From Symsagittifera roscoffensis (lineage: Eukaryota > Xenacoelomorpha > Acoela > Convolutidae), in the NCBI RefSeq assembly GCF_963678635.1, contig NC_087064.1:3719926-3783925 (forward strand): a DNA stretch of 64,000 nucleotides. The letters are read 5' to 3'. The translations under genes and the position numbers were made by a program. Below the pieces are notes generated by a model, which ran no database searches, was not told the origin of the DNA, and saw nothing but the letters and a program-made list of their open reading frames with translations. Numbering within the stretch: position 1 is the first letter of the stretch; each line of letters starts with the position of its first letter. Positions 19,924 to 30,790 of the stretch are shown here, one piece after another.

Positions 19924-22900
19924 ATGCCTCTGTTGACGGACCTGTGTCTGGCAATGAGGTCGGACCCAATGGGGATAATCCGAGGTCTGGAGGAGGTGGT
20001 GACCTGCATCTATGGTCCAGCAGTGACGTACGCGTTTCCAGATCCCCTGGTGATAACGTATCGTCACTCGGTGACGCACTTGAGTCTCATCAGCGTACTG
20101 GATGGTGCAGCGCTGAATTGGTGTCAGCAGGAAGTGCTCAGGGCGCGTATGAGCAACACGGTACTCTTCGGAAAAGTGAAAGATGCTGAGATGATGGTGT
20201 GCAATTTCAGGGGACAAATGCAATGCAGAATGGGAGGCAAGCGAGAGGGCCCTATTGAAATGTATCCCAAATTCTGGAACTTGAACCCATTGACGGCGGA
20301 CGGACGAGAAATCTTGAGAATTCCTGCCTGGAAGGAGTGCTTCGCACTGGTGAAGAGGGAGCTAGAGACCATAATGGAGAAAGAAATCCTCCCGGCAACC
20401 ATGCCTGAGTTCCCAATAGTCAGGAGGATGACCTTAGGAATGAATAGTCCCTTGGTAGTTCCCTCCATAATGGCGAGGATGAGAGCGGAGGAAATGCAGA
20501 AGGATTTCACTGATGGCTGGGACCCCCTGTTCATTGGCTACACGGCGGCGGTCTACTTCCATACCAGCGAGATGAAGGTAAATTCGTGGACGACGCAAGC
20601 AAAAAAGAGTAGAGGTTCGCAGCCCCCTGGATATGAGGTGCGGAAAGTCTTGAGGACTCTTGAGAAGGAAGGACTTGAGAATATGCTACCCATATGGGAT
20701 GATGGCAGGATGATCGTGATGGAGGGACACGTCGCACTGGTGGACGACATGAAATTTGCCACGAGAAAATATAAGGTGCCCTATGGCTTGGAACAGGTGG
20801 AAATAAGACAGGAAGGAACAGAACTAGATGCAGCAGGTCAACTGCACGTAGCACTGACGGAATACAAAAAGCTGGATCCCGCGACACCATCACCACTGTC
20901 CGTGGACACACCTGGAGACAAGAGGAGCGGACCCGTCGAGGACCGATTTAAGAAAATTCTCGAGAGAAGGAGACATGAGTCAGAAGAAGAGAGTATGGAT
21001 GAAACTCTCAGTGAAGCTGGTGAAGACATGGAAGTGGGGAATACGCCTGAACCAGGGCCATCAGGGGAGGAGCTCACCACTCAAGAGCTGTTGAAAGATT
21101 TGAGCGAGGAGAATTGGGCAGATACTGCCACACCACCCCTGATTCCGTCTCCACGGAAGAACCTAGAGTTGCCATTGGCAGGTGAAACCTTCAATATGGG
21201 GATGTTACTCTTGAGCTCGGAGGAAAGGGAGAAGAACACGTTCGAAGGGAATAGGGACATATTCTTGGGATCTCTCGAGGATGACGCTTGGCAGGAGTTC
21301 CTGGAGGAATTCAATCGAGAAGTGGGCAGCGAGACGACGCTGGACAAGTTCAAGAAGGAACTGTGGGACGCAGTAGTGAGATTCGGGGAACCGCTCCTGA
21401 TAGGAACGGGCCTGGATGAGAAAGCAAGAAAAGAGCTGCTGAACAAGCTAGTGGAGCTGAGGAACGCACGATCGAAGACTAGAAAAGAGAAATGTGAGGA
21501 CAGCTCTACTCTGAAACGAAAAACTGTGGATAAAATGGTTGATGATATAAAAAGGGATAAGGTTGGGACTAGTAATATGATTAAAAGTACTAATATCCTT
21601 AAGGCTCGAGCAGGGGGGAGGCAAGAGTTGGAAGGAGTGGATGGAGAGGTAGAATCAATGATGATAGCCACCACACCCTCGAGCAGAGACGTGAAGACTC
21701 GCAAGAGGAAGAGAGAAGTGGAAGGATGGGGTAGTCCTTCAGTGGATGCTGTTTCGGAAGGAAACTTGAGAGAGACGGCGCCCATCGTTTTGTCCCGATG
21801 CAAGACGGCGGCATACAAGAACAGCTCGGAACTCAGGAAACCACTTGAAGTAGAAAAGGAAATAGAGGTTTCCACCAGTTCTACGTCAGAAGAAGACTTC
21901 AAGCCTCAGAAGGTAAACGTGAAGAGAGGTTCAACGAACGGACAGGTAGGGGAAGTGGAGATCGGCAAAGAATGGATCTCGAAGGCACATCAGGACATGA
22001 GCAAACAAGTGACGAGTGATCCATTGGAGAGGAACAAGACGAGGAACACTTCCCGGACGTGGTGGGTGGCCCTCGAAACATTGAAGGAAATGGAGGACTG
22101 CTTGAAGAAGTTGGATAGTGGAATAGCTCGCAGGCGACGCAATTGGGCCACCCAGCAGAAAGCCGAGGTTAATAAGATAGAGATGGCAAGTCATCTGAAG
22201 AGGTCCTGGCAGAGTTTGTTGAAGGATCATTTTGAAGAGGCGATGAGAACATCCTCATCAGCACCGCCACTAATGGCGAATCCCTTCGTTAGAACTGCGG
22301 GACAATTAATGTTCACCTGGAGTCTGGTGGGAATAGAGTTGGAGACATTGACCTCGTATGACAGGCTGAAGCTGGGAAGCAAGAAGCTAGAGGTGTATCA
22401 GGCACTGATGCAACACGTGGCCAGGGACAATTCAGGCTTGAGCCTGGCTAGGAGAAAAGATGCCACATGTTTCTTGAGATGGACAATGTCAATGATGTCT
22501 GATAGCACCATCCTGGCATGCCACCAGAGAGCAAGTGGAAGTAAAACCATGGAGAGAAGGGTCTCAACGATCATCTTGAATGTATATCAAAGTACAGGAA
22601 TAGAGAAAGAAGATGGTTCCAGACTATCCTTAGAGAGCCACCGAAAGCTGGACGAGGTACGGAGGTTCTCTAATAAGAAGTTCGAGGAAGAACATGATGT
22701 TCACCGTAACCTGGCCTCGTCAGAACAGTACTCGAGACTCAGTGAGAAGGGGGAATACCAATACGTGTCTGGAGTGCTGGGAATAGCCTACAATCCCTTC
22801 TTAGACTCGGAAGCTGGAGGAGCCCACAGAAACCATGAGGTAGCGGAGCTGCTGAAGTTTTGGACAGAAAGAATAATGGAGATAGACGCGGTGGAGAAAG

Positions 22901-24819
22901 AGGGGCCGAGCCTGGGCCTGATTCTTGAGAAAACACCAGAGGTGATAAGCATGCCGCGCTCAAACAAGAGAGTTGAAGTAAACATGGGCGGTGGAAATGG
23001 CTTGTTAACCACGAACTTGGGAGTGATATGGAAGCTACTAAGACCCTCCTGGTGTCCACATCCCCATGCGAGTCTAATCGAGGAAACCACCGAGCGAGTG
23101 AGGTTAGCACCAACGGAAGATGAAGATCTGGCGAAGTTAAGTGTGCTGCATAAGCTAATCACGCCCCAGATGCAAGAGCCAAGCGAAAGGACGAGCGACC
23201 CCGGGTCAGCAAAGAAATTGGAGCCGGGTAGCTGTCTGGATTCGACGTGTGGGAACGGAGAGCACATCTGCGATGGACGGTCATGCGTCAGGATACTGTC
23301 GTTTCAAAAAGAAGACCTGGTCACTTGGTTCGAAGACATCGCAGAAAGGGAGAAAAGTGAAGTGCAAATAATAGCGGAATGTTACGCGAGAACCACGGTG
23401 AATATAGCGACAGCTCTCGGATTCTTCTCGAGAATGTGTGGTCTGCAGGCACTGGAGAGACTGGAGTCTGAGCATCATTTAGTGACGGCGTTGAGCGTGG
23501 AATCATGGCCCGGGGTGTTGCAGGTGACTCAAAAACACATCCGGAGCTGGAAAGTTGGTCTTGAGGCGGAAATGGGATTTCCCCTGAGCGAAGCTTATGG
23601 CTTGCCATTGAACGCGAAATCGCTGATAGGGTCAATGATGGCCAACTTGTGCGGAAGTCACTACCCGCTACACATGGCGATGGTGGAAGTGTCCAGCCAG
23701 AGAATACTGGTGGACAAGGCCTTCTCAGTGCCCAAGTGCGTGAGGTTGGCTCGGATGTCGCATCACTCGCACCAGTTGTTGAGAAAAATCAAAGGGACAG
23801 TACCAAAAGAATTGAGAGATGACTTAAGCGAAATCTGGGGAGAAGATCTTCTGAAGTTGGAAAGAGAAAACACAAGCGATCACGAGAGACAAAACGTGAT
23901 CGGGAAACCTGTGGGAAGTACTCCGAACCTGGAAGACAACGACACGATGCACGAGAAAATGATGGAGCTTGAGCCTCTCTTGGAAGCCTCAGGGGAGCGT
24001 AATCTCAGGAGCATTGAGATCTCTCATGGGGAATGCCCATGCCACTGTTTGGCACAAACGGTGTGGTATCCAGATCACAAGAACCTTTGCCTGGTGTGGG
24101 ATGTGGAAGAGATTCGGTCGATCGGACTACCGGATCACCGGCAGAAGGTGACGCTCTTAGTAGTGAGTACGATGTTAGCTCTGAGATGGATAGAAGAGAA
24201 TATAACGAAATATCGGGAGGCGACGACGCCAACGGCTGAGTCAATATACGCGATAGACTACAGCAGGAGACTTGAGTTGTTTGAGACTGCGTGCAAAGTA
24301 TTCGCCATACCAACGGAAGTCAGGCACGTATGGAGTCGCTTGAGGTACTTTCCATGGTTTCGGGCGACACTGACGTCTTGGTTGTACAGGGCAACGAAAG
24401 ATCACATGAGAAAACATCAAAAGGAGTATCGACAGTTCCAGGCCGAGATTGGGCCGGAAGCTTTCAAGAGACCCCTGCTAACCCATCGTAATGCGATCAC
24501 GACGGGATGGAAGAGAGTGGGTAAGATGTCTAGAGACAACACCAAAGCGAGGGAGTCGATACTAGAGGAAGACCTGGCGAAGAACGTGAGCTTGAGCCTG
24601 CACAACTCCTTTTGCTTGAACCGAGAAGCTAGGGTGAAGGCACTACCCAACCAAGCAAAGAGATTGCAGGAGCAGAGAGAATGGATGCGATCCTATGAAC
24701 AGCTGAAGGCTTGGGAGGAGATTGTGATTAGTTCCGATGATGAAGAGGAACTGTTGAGACAGTTTGCCGCATCTAGCACTTCAGGAGGCAGTACCTCCAA
24801 GGCGAAGAGCACGAGATGA
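19924..24819 (+). CDS. Element B ORF3, large protein of unknown function
   Basis: 1,631 codons from ATG 19924, 18 nt after the ORF2 stop and in the same frame; the TGA at 19903-19905 is the only barrier between them. I recognise no family. Visible features: a globular N-terminal third; an acidic middle (from about 20930); a basic/charged stretch (21420-22020); a Cys/His-rich patch near 23225-23290 (CLDSTC then CGNGEHICDGRSC); a conserved C-terminal region with PKCVRL, EPLLEASG and PWFRA; and an acidic plus Ser/Thr-rich tail. No signal peptide or clear fusion-protein pattern, so an env role is not supported. Conservation of its C-terminal two thirds in element A shows selection over the family's history. 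Confidence 0.85.
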   Translation: MPLLTDLCLAMRSDPMGIIRGLEEVVTCIYGPAVTYAFPDPLVITYRHSVTHLSLISVLDGAALNWCQQEVLRARMSNTVLFGKVKDAEMMVCNFRGQMQCRMGGKREGPIEMYPKFWNLNPLTADGREILRIPAWKECFALVKRELETIMEKEILPATMPEFPIVRRMTLGMNSPLVVPSIMARMRAEEMQKDFTDGWDPLFIGYTAAVYFHTSEMKVNSWTTQAKKSRGSQPPGYEVRKVLRTLEKEGLENMLPIWDDGRMIVMEGHVALVDDMKFATRKYKVPYGLEQVEIRQEGTELDAAGQLHVALTEYKKLDPATPSPLSVDTPGDKRSGPVEDRFKKILERRRHESEEESMDETLSEAGEDMEVGNTPEPGPSGEELTTQELLKDLSEENWADTATPPLIPSPRKNLELPLAGETFNMGMLLLSSEEREKNTFEGNRDIFLGSLEDDAWQEFLEEFNREVGSETTLDKFKKELWDAVVRFGEPLLIGTGLDEKARKELLNKLVELRNARSKTRKEKCEDSSTLKRKTVDKMVDDIKRDKVGTSNMIKSTNILKARAGGRQELEGVDGEVESMMIATTPSSRDVKTRKRKREVEGWGSPSVDAVSEGNLRETAPIVLSRCKTAAYKNSSELRKPLEVEKEIEVSTSSTSEEDFKPQKVNVKRGSTNGQVGEVEIGKEWISKAHQDMSKQVTSDPLERNKTRNTSRTWWVALETLKEMEDCLKKLDSGIARRRRNWATQQKAEVNKIEMASHLKRSWQSLLKDHFEEAMRTSSSAPPLMANPFVRTAGQLMFTWSLVGIELETLTSYDRLKLGSKKLEVYQALMQHVARDNSGLSLARRKDATCFLRWTMSMMSDSTILACHQRASGSKTMERRVSTIILNVYQSTGIEKEDGSRLSLESHRKLDEVRRFSNKKFEEEHDVHRNLASSEQYSRLSEKGEYQYVSGVLGIAYNPFLDSEAGGAHRNHEVAELLKFWTERIMEIDAVEKEGPSLGLILEKTPEVISMPRSNKRVEVNMGGGNGLLTTNLGVIWKLLRPSWCPHPHASLIEETTERVRLAPTEDEDLAKLSVLHKLITPQMQEPSERTSDPGSAKKLEPGSCLDSTCGNGEHICDGRSCVRILSFQKEDLVTWFEDIAEREKSEVQIIAECYARTTVNIATALGFFSRMCGLQALERLESEHHLVTALSVESWPGVLQVTQKHIRSWKVGLEAEMGFPLSEAYGLPLNAKSLIGSMMANLCGSHYPLHMAMVEVSSQRILVDKAFSVPKCVRLARMSHHSHQLLRKIKGTVPKELRDDLSEIWGEDLLKLERENTSDHERQNVIGKPVGSTPNLEDNDTMHEKMMELEPLLEASGERNLRSIEISHGECPCHCLAQTVWYPDHKNLCLVWDVEEIRSIGLPDHRQKVTLLVVSTMLALRWIEENITKYREATTPTAESIYAIDYSRRLELFETACKVFAIPTEVRHVWSRLRYFPWFRATLTSWLYRATKDHMRKHQKEYRQFQAEIGPEAFKRPLLTHRNAITTGWKRVGKMSRDNTKARESILEEDLAKNVSLSLHNSFCLNREARVKALPNQAKRLQEQREWMRSYEQLKAWEEIVISSDDEEELLRQFAASSTSGGSTSKAKSTR

Positions 24820-24865
24820 ATGGGCAAATCGGATGGATCTTGAGTCTTGAGAGGGAAGGGGGGCT
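24820..24865 (+). promoter_or_regulatory. Element B polypurine tract region
   Basis: A purine run GAGAGGGAAGGGGGG at about 24849-24863 directly precedes TTGAGTG. In LTR elements this run primes plus-strand synthesis and marks the start of the 3' LTR. Confidence 0.7.
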
Positions 24866-26130
24866 TGAGTGTGAATCCGAGTGAAACTTGGATTCACGAA
24901 AAAGAAATTTTAACAAAGTAAATATTGTTACTAATATACTATATCTATTATATAGATCAAAATGCTGCATGACAATTTCCTGATTGAATAGGACAAAAGA
25001 GATTTTTAAATGATTGGCTTGAAAAGCGAAAATTCAAAGGTGCAGGTAAATGCAGATTTTGATTGCTGTTTAGCAATAGTGTGAAAATTTTAAATGGTCG
25101 TGAATTTTGGGGTGTAGATAATCTTGAATCTGCTGCAAACTTCTGTAAATGACCACTGGCACTGTATCTTGAGCAACACTCGGTTTTTCTGGGACTCACT
25201 GGCAGAAGACAGCGCGCGATGAGGACATCGATCTCGAGTCCGGGGAGTATGTGCCAGTCGGTCATATTTGGAAGTTTGACCTTGAGAAGAGCAGAAAATA
25301 CTTGATTTTGAAGTGAAATTTAATTTTTCAAAATTTCGAAAGGAACATGTCATGCACGATTTTCTCGCGATAACTGAAAATCAGAAAAAGAAATCAGAGC
25401 AATTTTAGAACAATTGCGGGGAAGTTGTCAATTAAAAACGAGTGGGAAATTGCTATTCGCAATTTCCATCATAGTGAACGAGAGTAGAGCTGTCCTACTT
25501 GAAATAGAAGACAGAGTATCCCCGAGAGAGCGATTACTAAAGTTGGACCAGAGTGAACCTTCAGCGGAAAGGCGGACAACTGGAGTGTCCCAACGGTCCA
25601 AGAGAACTCAAATTCTAGAGCATGAACTTATCCTTGCTGTCCAAACTATAAAACATTAAACTTCTCTTAGTTATTTATTTCTTGAGTTAGTTACTGACTG
25701 GATTATTTTCCCAACTCTTGAGAGCGCTGATATGTGAGTACGAATTTAAATTCTAGAGTGTGTTTTATGATTGTTATGTTGAGGTAAGGCGAGTTTTAGG
25801 TTGATCCATCTGAAATGGATCAAAGTCACACTGTCTAATAAAAAGTAACCTAACGGATTGTTCCAACCCGGTTTTTAACGGCGTTCATGTATTTTGGGTA
25901 TCTAGAGACCTAAGTATGGGGACGTTTCTAATTCTAGAGTGGGGGGATATTTTAGTAGTAGCCTTTAAGCTGTAACGGGTCGTAGTCTCATGTCACAAGC
26001 GAACCGAACTGGCTCCGACCGTTCTTGAGGTGGGAAAACACAAGAGATAGTGTCCCTGACCCTTGAGCCAGTGGTTATAGGGCCTATTTTTCTTAAGCCT
26101 CATGTGTGACTGCAGTAGACGAATGTTACA
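24866..26130 (+). repeat. Element B 3' LTR (full length)
   Basis: About 1,265 bp from TGAGTGTGAATCC to GAATGTTACA, with the TG...CA ends usual for LTRs. The last 870 bp equal the truncated 5' LTR. Near its start, GAATCC and GGATTC form a short inverted repeat. TATAAAA at 25647-25653, AATAAA at 25837-25842. It is followed at once by the 100-bp repeat at 26131. Confidence 0.85.
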
Positions 26131-26230
26131 GTCGCAAGAGGAGGAGATGGAGCATTGACAATTGGCCGAAAAACAGGATGCAAAAAGAAAGAAAATTAGA
26201 AGAATTTAGAAATTTTAGAACTTCTAAACG
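26131..26230 (+). repeat. 100-bp direct repeat, right copy
   Basis: Same 100 bp as 3182-3281. Here it leads straight into the remainder of element A's LTR, so this is the native context of the block. Confidence 0.85.
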
Positions 26231-27884
26231 ACGGAAAAAGAAGAAACAAAGAAGTGACGAAAGAGAAGAAGTTAAAACTCAGAATTGTTTTATGTGTGTG
26301 ACGAAAACTCAAGTGAGAAACTAAGCAACCAAGTTGTGATTGAAAACTGAATCATTAAGTTGAGTTTTGAACATTAAAGATATTGTTGCATTTATAAGTT
26401 TGTGTTTTCATTTTAGTTAGTGGCTTTAGAGACACCTACTATTTATTTAGAAAGGCTTGAGCAAAGAGTATATTTAAATATTCCAGCCTGCATGACTGTT
26501 TTTAATCAACTAGGAAAACTTGTGGTGACATGAAAGACTTGGATAATCTCTTGAAGAGATCGATTGTTTCATTGTTTTTTCTAACCACAGACTTCCTTGA
26601 TTTTAATATTCAGAACAATAGCAACTAGAATTTCCAAAGGGAAGAAGCATGGTAGGATAATTTTAGCTTGCTGGTTGGCAGGACTGTCCTGCAAACTAAC
26701 ACCTTTTATAACCTAGAAGAAAAAGTTTTAAATCAGTGCAATGACGTTGGAAGTCAGAAAAAATGTTTTATCTTAAGTCATATCCTCAAAGTGCAAATTA
26801 GTGAAAGAATTTGGAAGGCTATAGCAATGTAGTATGATGCCATTTATATTCTGCAGTGAGTCGATATGACGCGGATAAAAGTAATTTCGTGCATTTTGTA
26901 AATTCTGTTCGATGACACTGTACCAATTTTACCAACAATGCGAGATTCAATGGGGCATTGACCGGGCTGTTCGGGGAGTATGTGTCATTCGACCAGAATG
27001 GACAAAAATGCAGCTTCAGCAGATTCGAAATTTTAGCAGCTAACCTTCCGAATTGACGGTTTTAAGAGATTAACAACGTTATTGGGACGATTAGTCAAAC
27101 GGTGAAAGTCAAGATATTCTGGTATTTTGAAATTTTAAAAATTCGAAGTGATGACGTAATAATTTGGAGAAGCGTCAAAAACGGCCATTTTAGAAAAAAA
27201 AACCAGAATAAAATGAGAACAACAATAGTTGCGACGAAGATCACTACGAGAAAATAGAGAATCAGAAACTGAGAAAAAGCAGAATTAGCAGAGACCGTTC
27301 CAAATTGCAACTATTGTGTCGCTACAATGGTTGCAAAGCCGTTTGCAACAACTAACAGCCTTCCGGAAGGAAAATAAGGGTCTTATTTCCCCGGACTCAA
27401 GAATCCGGAGGGGTCTCGGGAGTTGAACTGAAACTCTTTTATATAAATTTTTAGCTTCCCGGTTATGTCTTGAATTGAATTTAATTAACATCTGAATTCG
27501 TTTTGCAAGGATGAGAAGCTAGGAGTTGGGGGAAAGGGTTGATCCATCTTCGATGGAGATGATGATTTTTATCTACTGAATAAAAACAATAGTAATATAA
27601 TAAGTAGTAGTAGCCCTGTTTTTAGGAGTGACCTCGTGGTCTGGGGTTACTGAGACCCAGCCACGAGTTCACTAATTTTGCATGTAGTTAAGTTAATCTG
27701 AGTGTTTTGACCGAAGCCGAAAGCAGTAACGTTTTTGTCGACCCGATGTTTGAAAGACCACCAAAAGAACTGGCTTTGGTAGAGACGGTGAAAAGCATGT
27801 AGAGCTTAGTTTAGACGCTGGCCAGTCGTTTTTTAGCTTAGCTTTGTTTTCCGTCGGTATGTACTTCCGGGCGAATGTTACAGA
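26136..27884 (+). mobile_element. Element A polypurine tract and 3' LTR
   Basis: Polypurine tract at 26136-26152 (AAGAGGAGGAGATGGAG). LTR from about TGACAATTGG (26156) to GAATGTTACA (27884), roughly 1.73 kb. TATATAAA at 27440-27447, AATAAA at 27579-27584, and TTGATCCATC just before it. The same landmarks in the same order occur in B's LTR, including the terminal GAATGTTACA, so A and B are related families although the sequences between are diverged. Confidence 0.65.
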
Positions 27885-29215
27885 CTACATATTGTTCCAT
27901 TTGATGAGCGAGTAAAGTCTTGTGTGTAGGGAAGTTTTGAGGGCGAGGGTCACTTGTTAGTCTAAGTCTTACTGATTTTTTTTCGTCTTAAATGGTTTCT
28001 GCTTAAATTTTTTCGGCTTTGTCAGCCCTGCAATTTTTCTTCCGATGCTATTTTATTGAGGTGGCATGTTATTGTTTCAAAACCAGCCTGATTCATTTTG
28101 ATAGATTTTTTTTCCGACTCAGCGGCTTTCTTGTTTTGTATCGAAGCGCAGTTTTGTCCCAGTGTATAGTGTTGTTCTTATACGTATGAAATTAATGGAG
28201 TTTTACCCAAACTCGATTATTCTTAATGTTTTCATTTTTATACTGTTTTGCGAAAGTGTTTTGTTAGTTTTGTAGCCGACAATGTTTAATGGGAAAGTAT
28301 ATTCATGCTTGCTTTTTTGTCAAATGAGAAAGCAAAGATTGAGCGTCTGTTATCAACGAAACAAAAATCTATTTATTTTTTGGGTTGCAATTTTAAAAAA
28401 TAATCCATTGAATCACTTTATGTGAAGTTAAGGCATTTAAGTAGTTTTTTGTGAGGGTTGATTTGTTTAGAGCTTTGGAATATTTGTTCGCTTCTGTTCT
28501 CTCATCTTCTGTATAGCAGGAACGCAATCAACTGGGCCTGGCGGCCAAGTTTTGGAGGCATTATCATGTCCGATTACCAATTTTTTAAATTGAAACAAAG
28601 TTTTTTTCTTTTCATATTTGGTTTCGCAATTGATTCAGTTGTCTGGTTTGAATTAGCCGAAAGGACTTTCTTGAAACATAAATAATTGGTCCGTTTTGTT
28701 TGGAAATTGCGACGAATTTTATTCGTTTGTTTCAGTTGAATTTCGAGCGATTACAGCAAGCGAGCAGGCTTAGTAAAGAAAGATGAGCCGTAAAAACTTT
28801 AATTTTCCTCCAGTAAACTTATCTTTTGGAGTTTTTAAACGCCTTCGTGGGAAGAAAAACTGAAATAAAAAAGCTAAAAATTGGAAAAAATAAATGTATT
28901 AGAAAATTTCTACACAAATTTTTTGGGGATTGATTTTTTTGTTTTCCTTGTTAGCTTTTGACAAAAACTGTTGATCAACTCGCCTACTATATTGTGACAG
29001 TCGAATATGCCTAAGTTCTAGGCTTTTTGTCAGATCGTTTTATGAAACGACGCAAAAAAATGGCTCTTATTTGAAAAAAAAAAATGAAAGAAAAGTTTTC
29101 ATGTATTTATTTTTACACTTGCGAGCGTGCTGTATTATTTGCGAGCGTATCTACCTCACAAATAGAAGCGTTCATTAAAAGTGTTCATTTATTTGTTCAT
29201 CTGTACCATTGGAAA
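27885..29215. other. AT-rich intergenic sequence, nothing identified
   Basis: T-rich sequence with scattered stops. The open frame at 28458-28685 has no homology I recognise and no splice context. No RNA gene seen. Confidence 0.5.
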
Positions 29216-29218
29216 TTT

Positions 29219-29262
29219 AATAATAATCATAATAATAATAATAATTATTATTATTATTATAA
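29219..29262. repeat. (ATA)n / (ATT)n microsatellite
   Basis: A run of ATA/AAT triplets followed by ATT triplets, palindromic overall. It adjoins the 3' end of the LINE fragment on the minus strand, as expected for LINE tails made of short tandem repeats. Confidence 0.8.
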
Positions 29263-29264
29263 AG

Positions 29265-29830
29265 GATTAACAATCAAAATAAATGATTGAAGGGGGAAGC
29301 CCCCTATTTCAGTAGTTCGCGACAATATGTGCAAGAACAGCATATTCTCCAACTGCATGGTTTGTTCGCATCATAGCACAAGTGGAAAAACTCCCAGAAG
29401 TGTTCAAGTAACCTTCAGTCCTGAACTCCACAACGTCGATGGCTGCTGGAATATTGTTTACAGTTCGACATGTCCGGTAGAAGAAGTTTTCTCTTTCAAT
29501 TTCGTATTTCATTTGGTAACTGGAAATGTTTTGCTGACCGGAGAAAATTGAATTCGAGATTTACATCAACAGTGGCAGGCCAATCAATCTTGCAAAAACC
29601 GTTCAAGATTTTTGACAGCAGTACTATGTCCAAGATTTGCAGATATAGAGAAAGCGGCAGATTTGTAGTCGTAGTACCAATCAAATGAGATGATCCATTT
29701 GCATGCTCGTTTTTTAACAAGCTCAATGGTTTGTCATCGACCGATTGGCAAACCAGGCATTGCTACCGTAAGTTAAAATTGGCAAGACCAAAGATTTATA
29801 GAGTTTCAATATCTCTTGTCTGCTTTATTC
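29265..29830 (-). mobile_element. LINE (non-LTR retrotransposon) 3' fragment
   Basis: On the minus strand, pieces in different frames spell the end of a LINE ORF2 downstream of the reverse transcriptase palm: LPILTYGSNAWF (about 29800), then a KRACKWI-like step, LPLSLYLQILDIVLLSKILNG (29600-29650), and NFFYRTCRTVNNIP (about 29450). This order is typical of CR1/L2/jockey-type elements. Several frameshifts and stops show it is dead. The 3' untranslated end has a GGGGGAAGCCCCC hairpin at 29292-29304, then the triplet repeat. Confidence 0.75.
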
Positions 29831-30268
29831 GTGGACCGTGTTGGTGATTTATAAAGCGTCCGTGGTTGAGTAGTTGGAGCAGGAGACCCAAAATATATAG
29901 GTCGCAGATAGAATCCGAGACTAAGCCGAAATTTTACTAATTCAATGCCTATTTCTACTTTTTCATTTTGCACTTTATAGAACTGCTTTTTTGTCATGTT
30001 CTCGCTATTGTTTTGTCGTGTTCTCGCTATCCTTGTTCCTTCTGTAAATTTGCTGTTATAAAAATCAGAAATTTACTGTTAAGAGTTATTTTATGAACAT
30101 TGGATATATTTTAGTATCGGAAGTCTTGCGAAGCTTCGCGGAACCTCCTATCACTTTTCTCAGCTTTATTACATTTGCAAAATCAAATCTTGATTCGAAA
30201 TCTGACTGTAGTTCGCTTGTGCATGCAAAGTGCAGCGTCACCGCTGTCATTATTTTATTATTATTATT

Positions 30269-30790
30269 GTTCCGACTTTCGATACGAAAGTAACGGAATA
30301 TTAGTGCTCGGGGTGGGTTTTTTTTTTCAGACAAATTTCGACTTTTTAACTAGCCATTTTTGACGGAAATTTTTTATATCATTCAAAATTTATTTTTCCC
30401 TGAGCTCAAATTTGAAAAGATATTTCACCTGTGATCATTTTTCATAAAGTTATGGGGGCTTAAAGATTGCCATTTTGGCCAATTTGAGACAATTAACGCG
30501 CGATATATTTCGCGCTATTAACGCGTAAGCGGAGAGTTAATCCGTCTTAGAAATCGTTTCAAATTGGTTAAAAGAAGCTTATTTGCCATAATTGATTTGT
30601 TACAGGGAGCGAAATCTATCTTTTTGTACTTAATATGGCGTGTGGGGGGATGATTTTAATAAAAATTTCAAATTTTAGAAAAAAAATTGCATTTTGTTTT
30701 TTCTTACATTTAATTTTTTAATGTTATTACTGCTCCATAAAACCTTAAAAGGCAGTCGGAACATTCAGGGCTGATACGAGCAGTCTTGTT
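30269..30790 (+). repeat. Dispersed repeat D, copy 1
   Basis: About 520 bp bounded by GTTCCGACT and AGTCGGAAC. It has a hairpin GACTTTCGATACGAAAGT at one end and GCGCGATATATTTCGCGC in the middle. Copies in the opposite orientation lie at 44221-44745 and, more diverged, at 47155-47654. Non-coding; a non-autonomous DNA element is likely but unproven. Confidence 0.7.

Larger units (their letters stand above)
3282..26130 (+). mobile_element. Element B: giant Ty3/gypsy-type LTR element with Gag-Pol-macro, SGNH ORF2 and ORF3
   Basis: About 22.8 kb. Order: truncated 5' LTR (3282-4151), leader (4152-6616), ORF1 Gag-Pol (6617-15424), ORF2 (15947-19905), ORF3 (19924-24819), polypurine tract (about 24849-24863), 3' LTR (about 24866-26130). 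Integrase lies downstream of RNase H, which defines the Ty3/gypsy (Metaviridae) gene order. The 870 bp shared by the LTRs show no difference by eye, so insertion is recent. The only coding break is a 14-bp tandem duplication in ORF2. The ORFs look clearly more GC-rich than the surrounding DNA. Confidence 0.9.

Noticed and set aside
19924..24819. ORF3 as an envelope glycoprotein
   Set aside because: No signal peptide, no convincing membrane anchor, and no fusion-protein pattern.
29084..29290. 68-codon open frame next to the triplet repeat
   Set aside because: Its end is the microsatellite translated (Asn/Tyr runs); no support as a gene.
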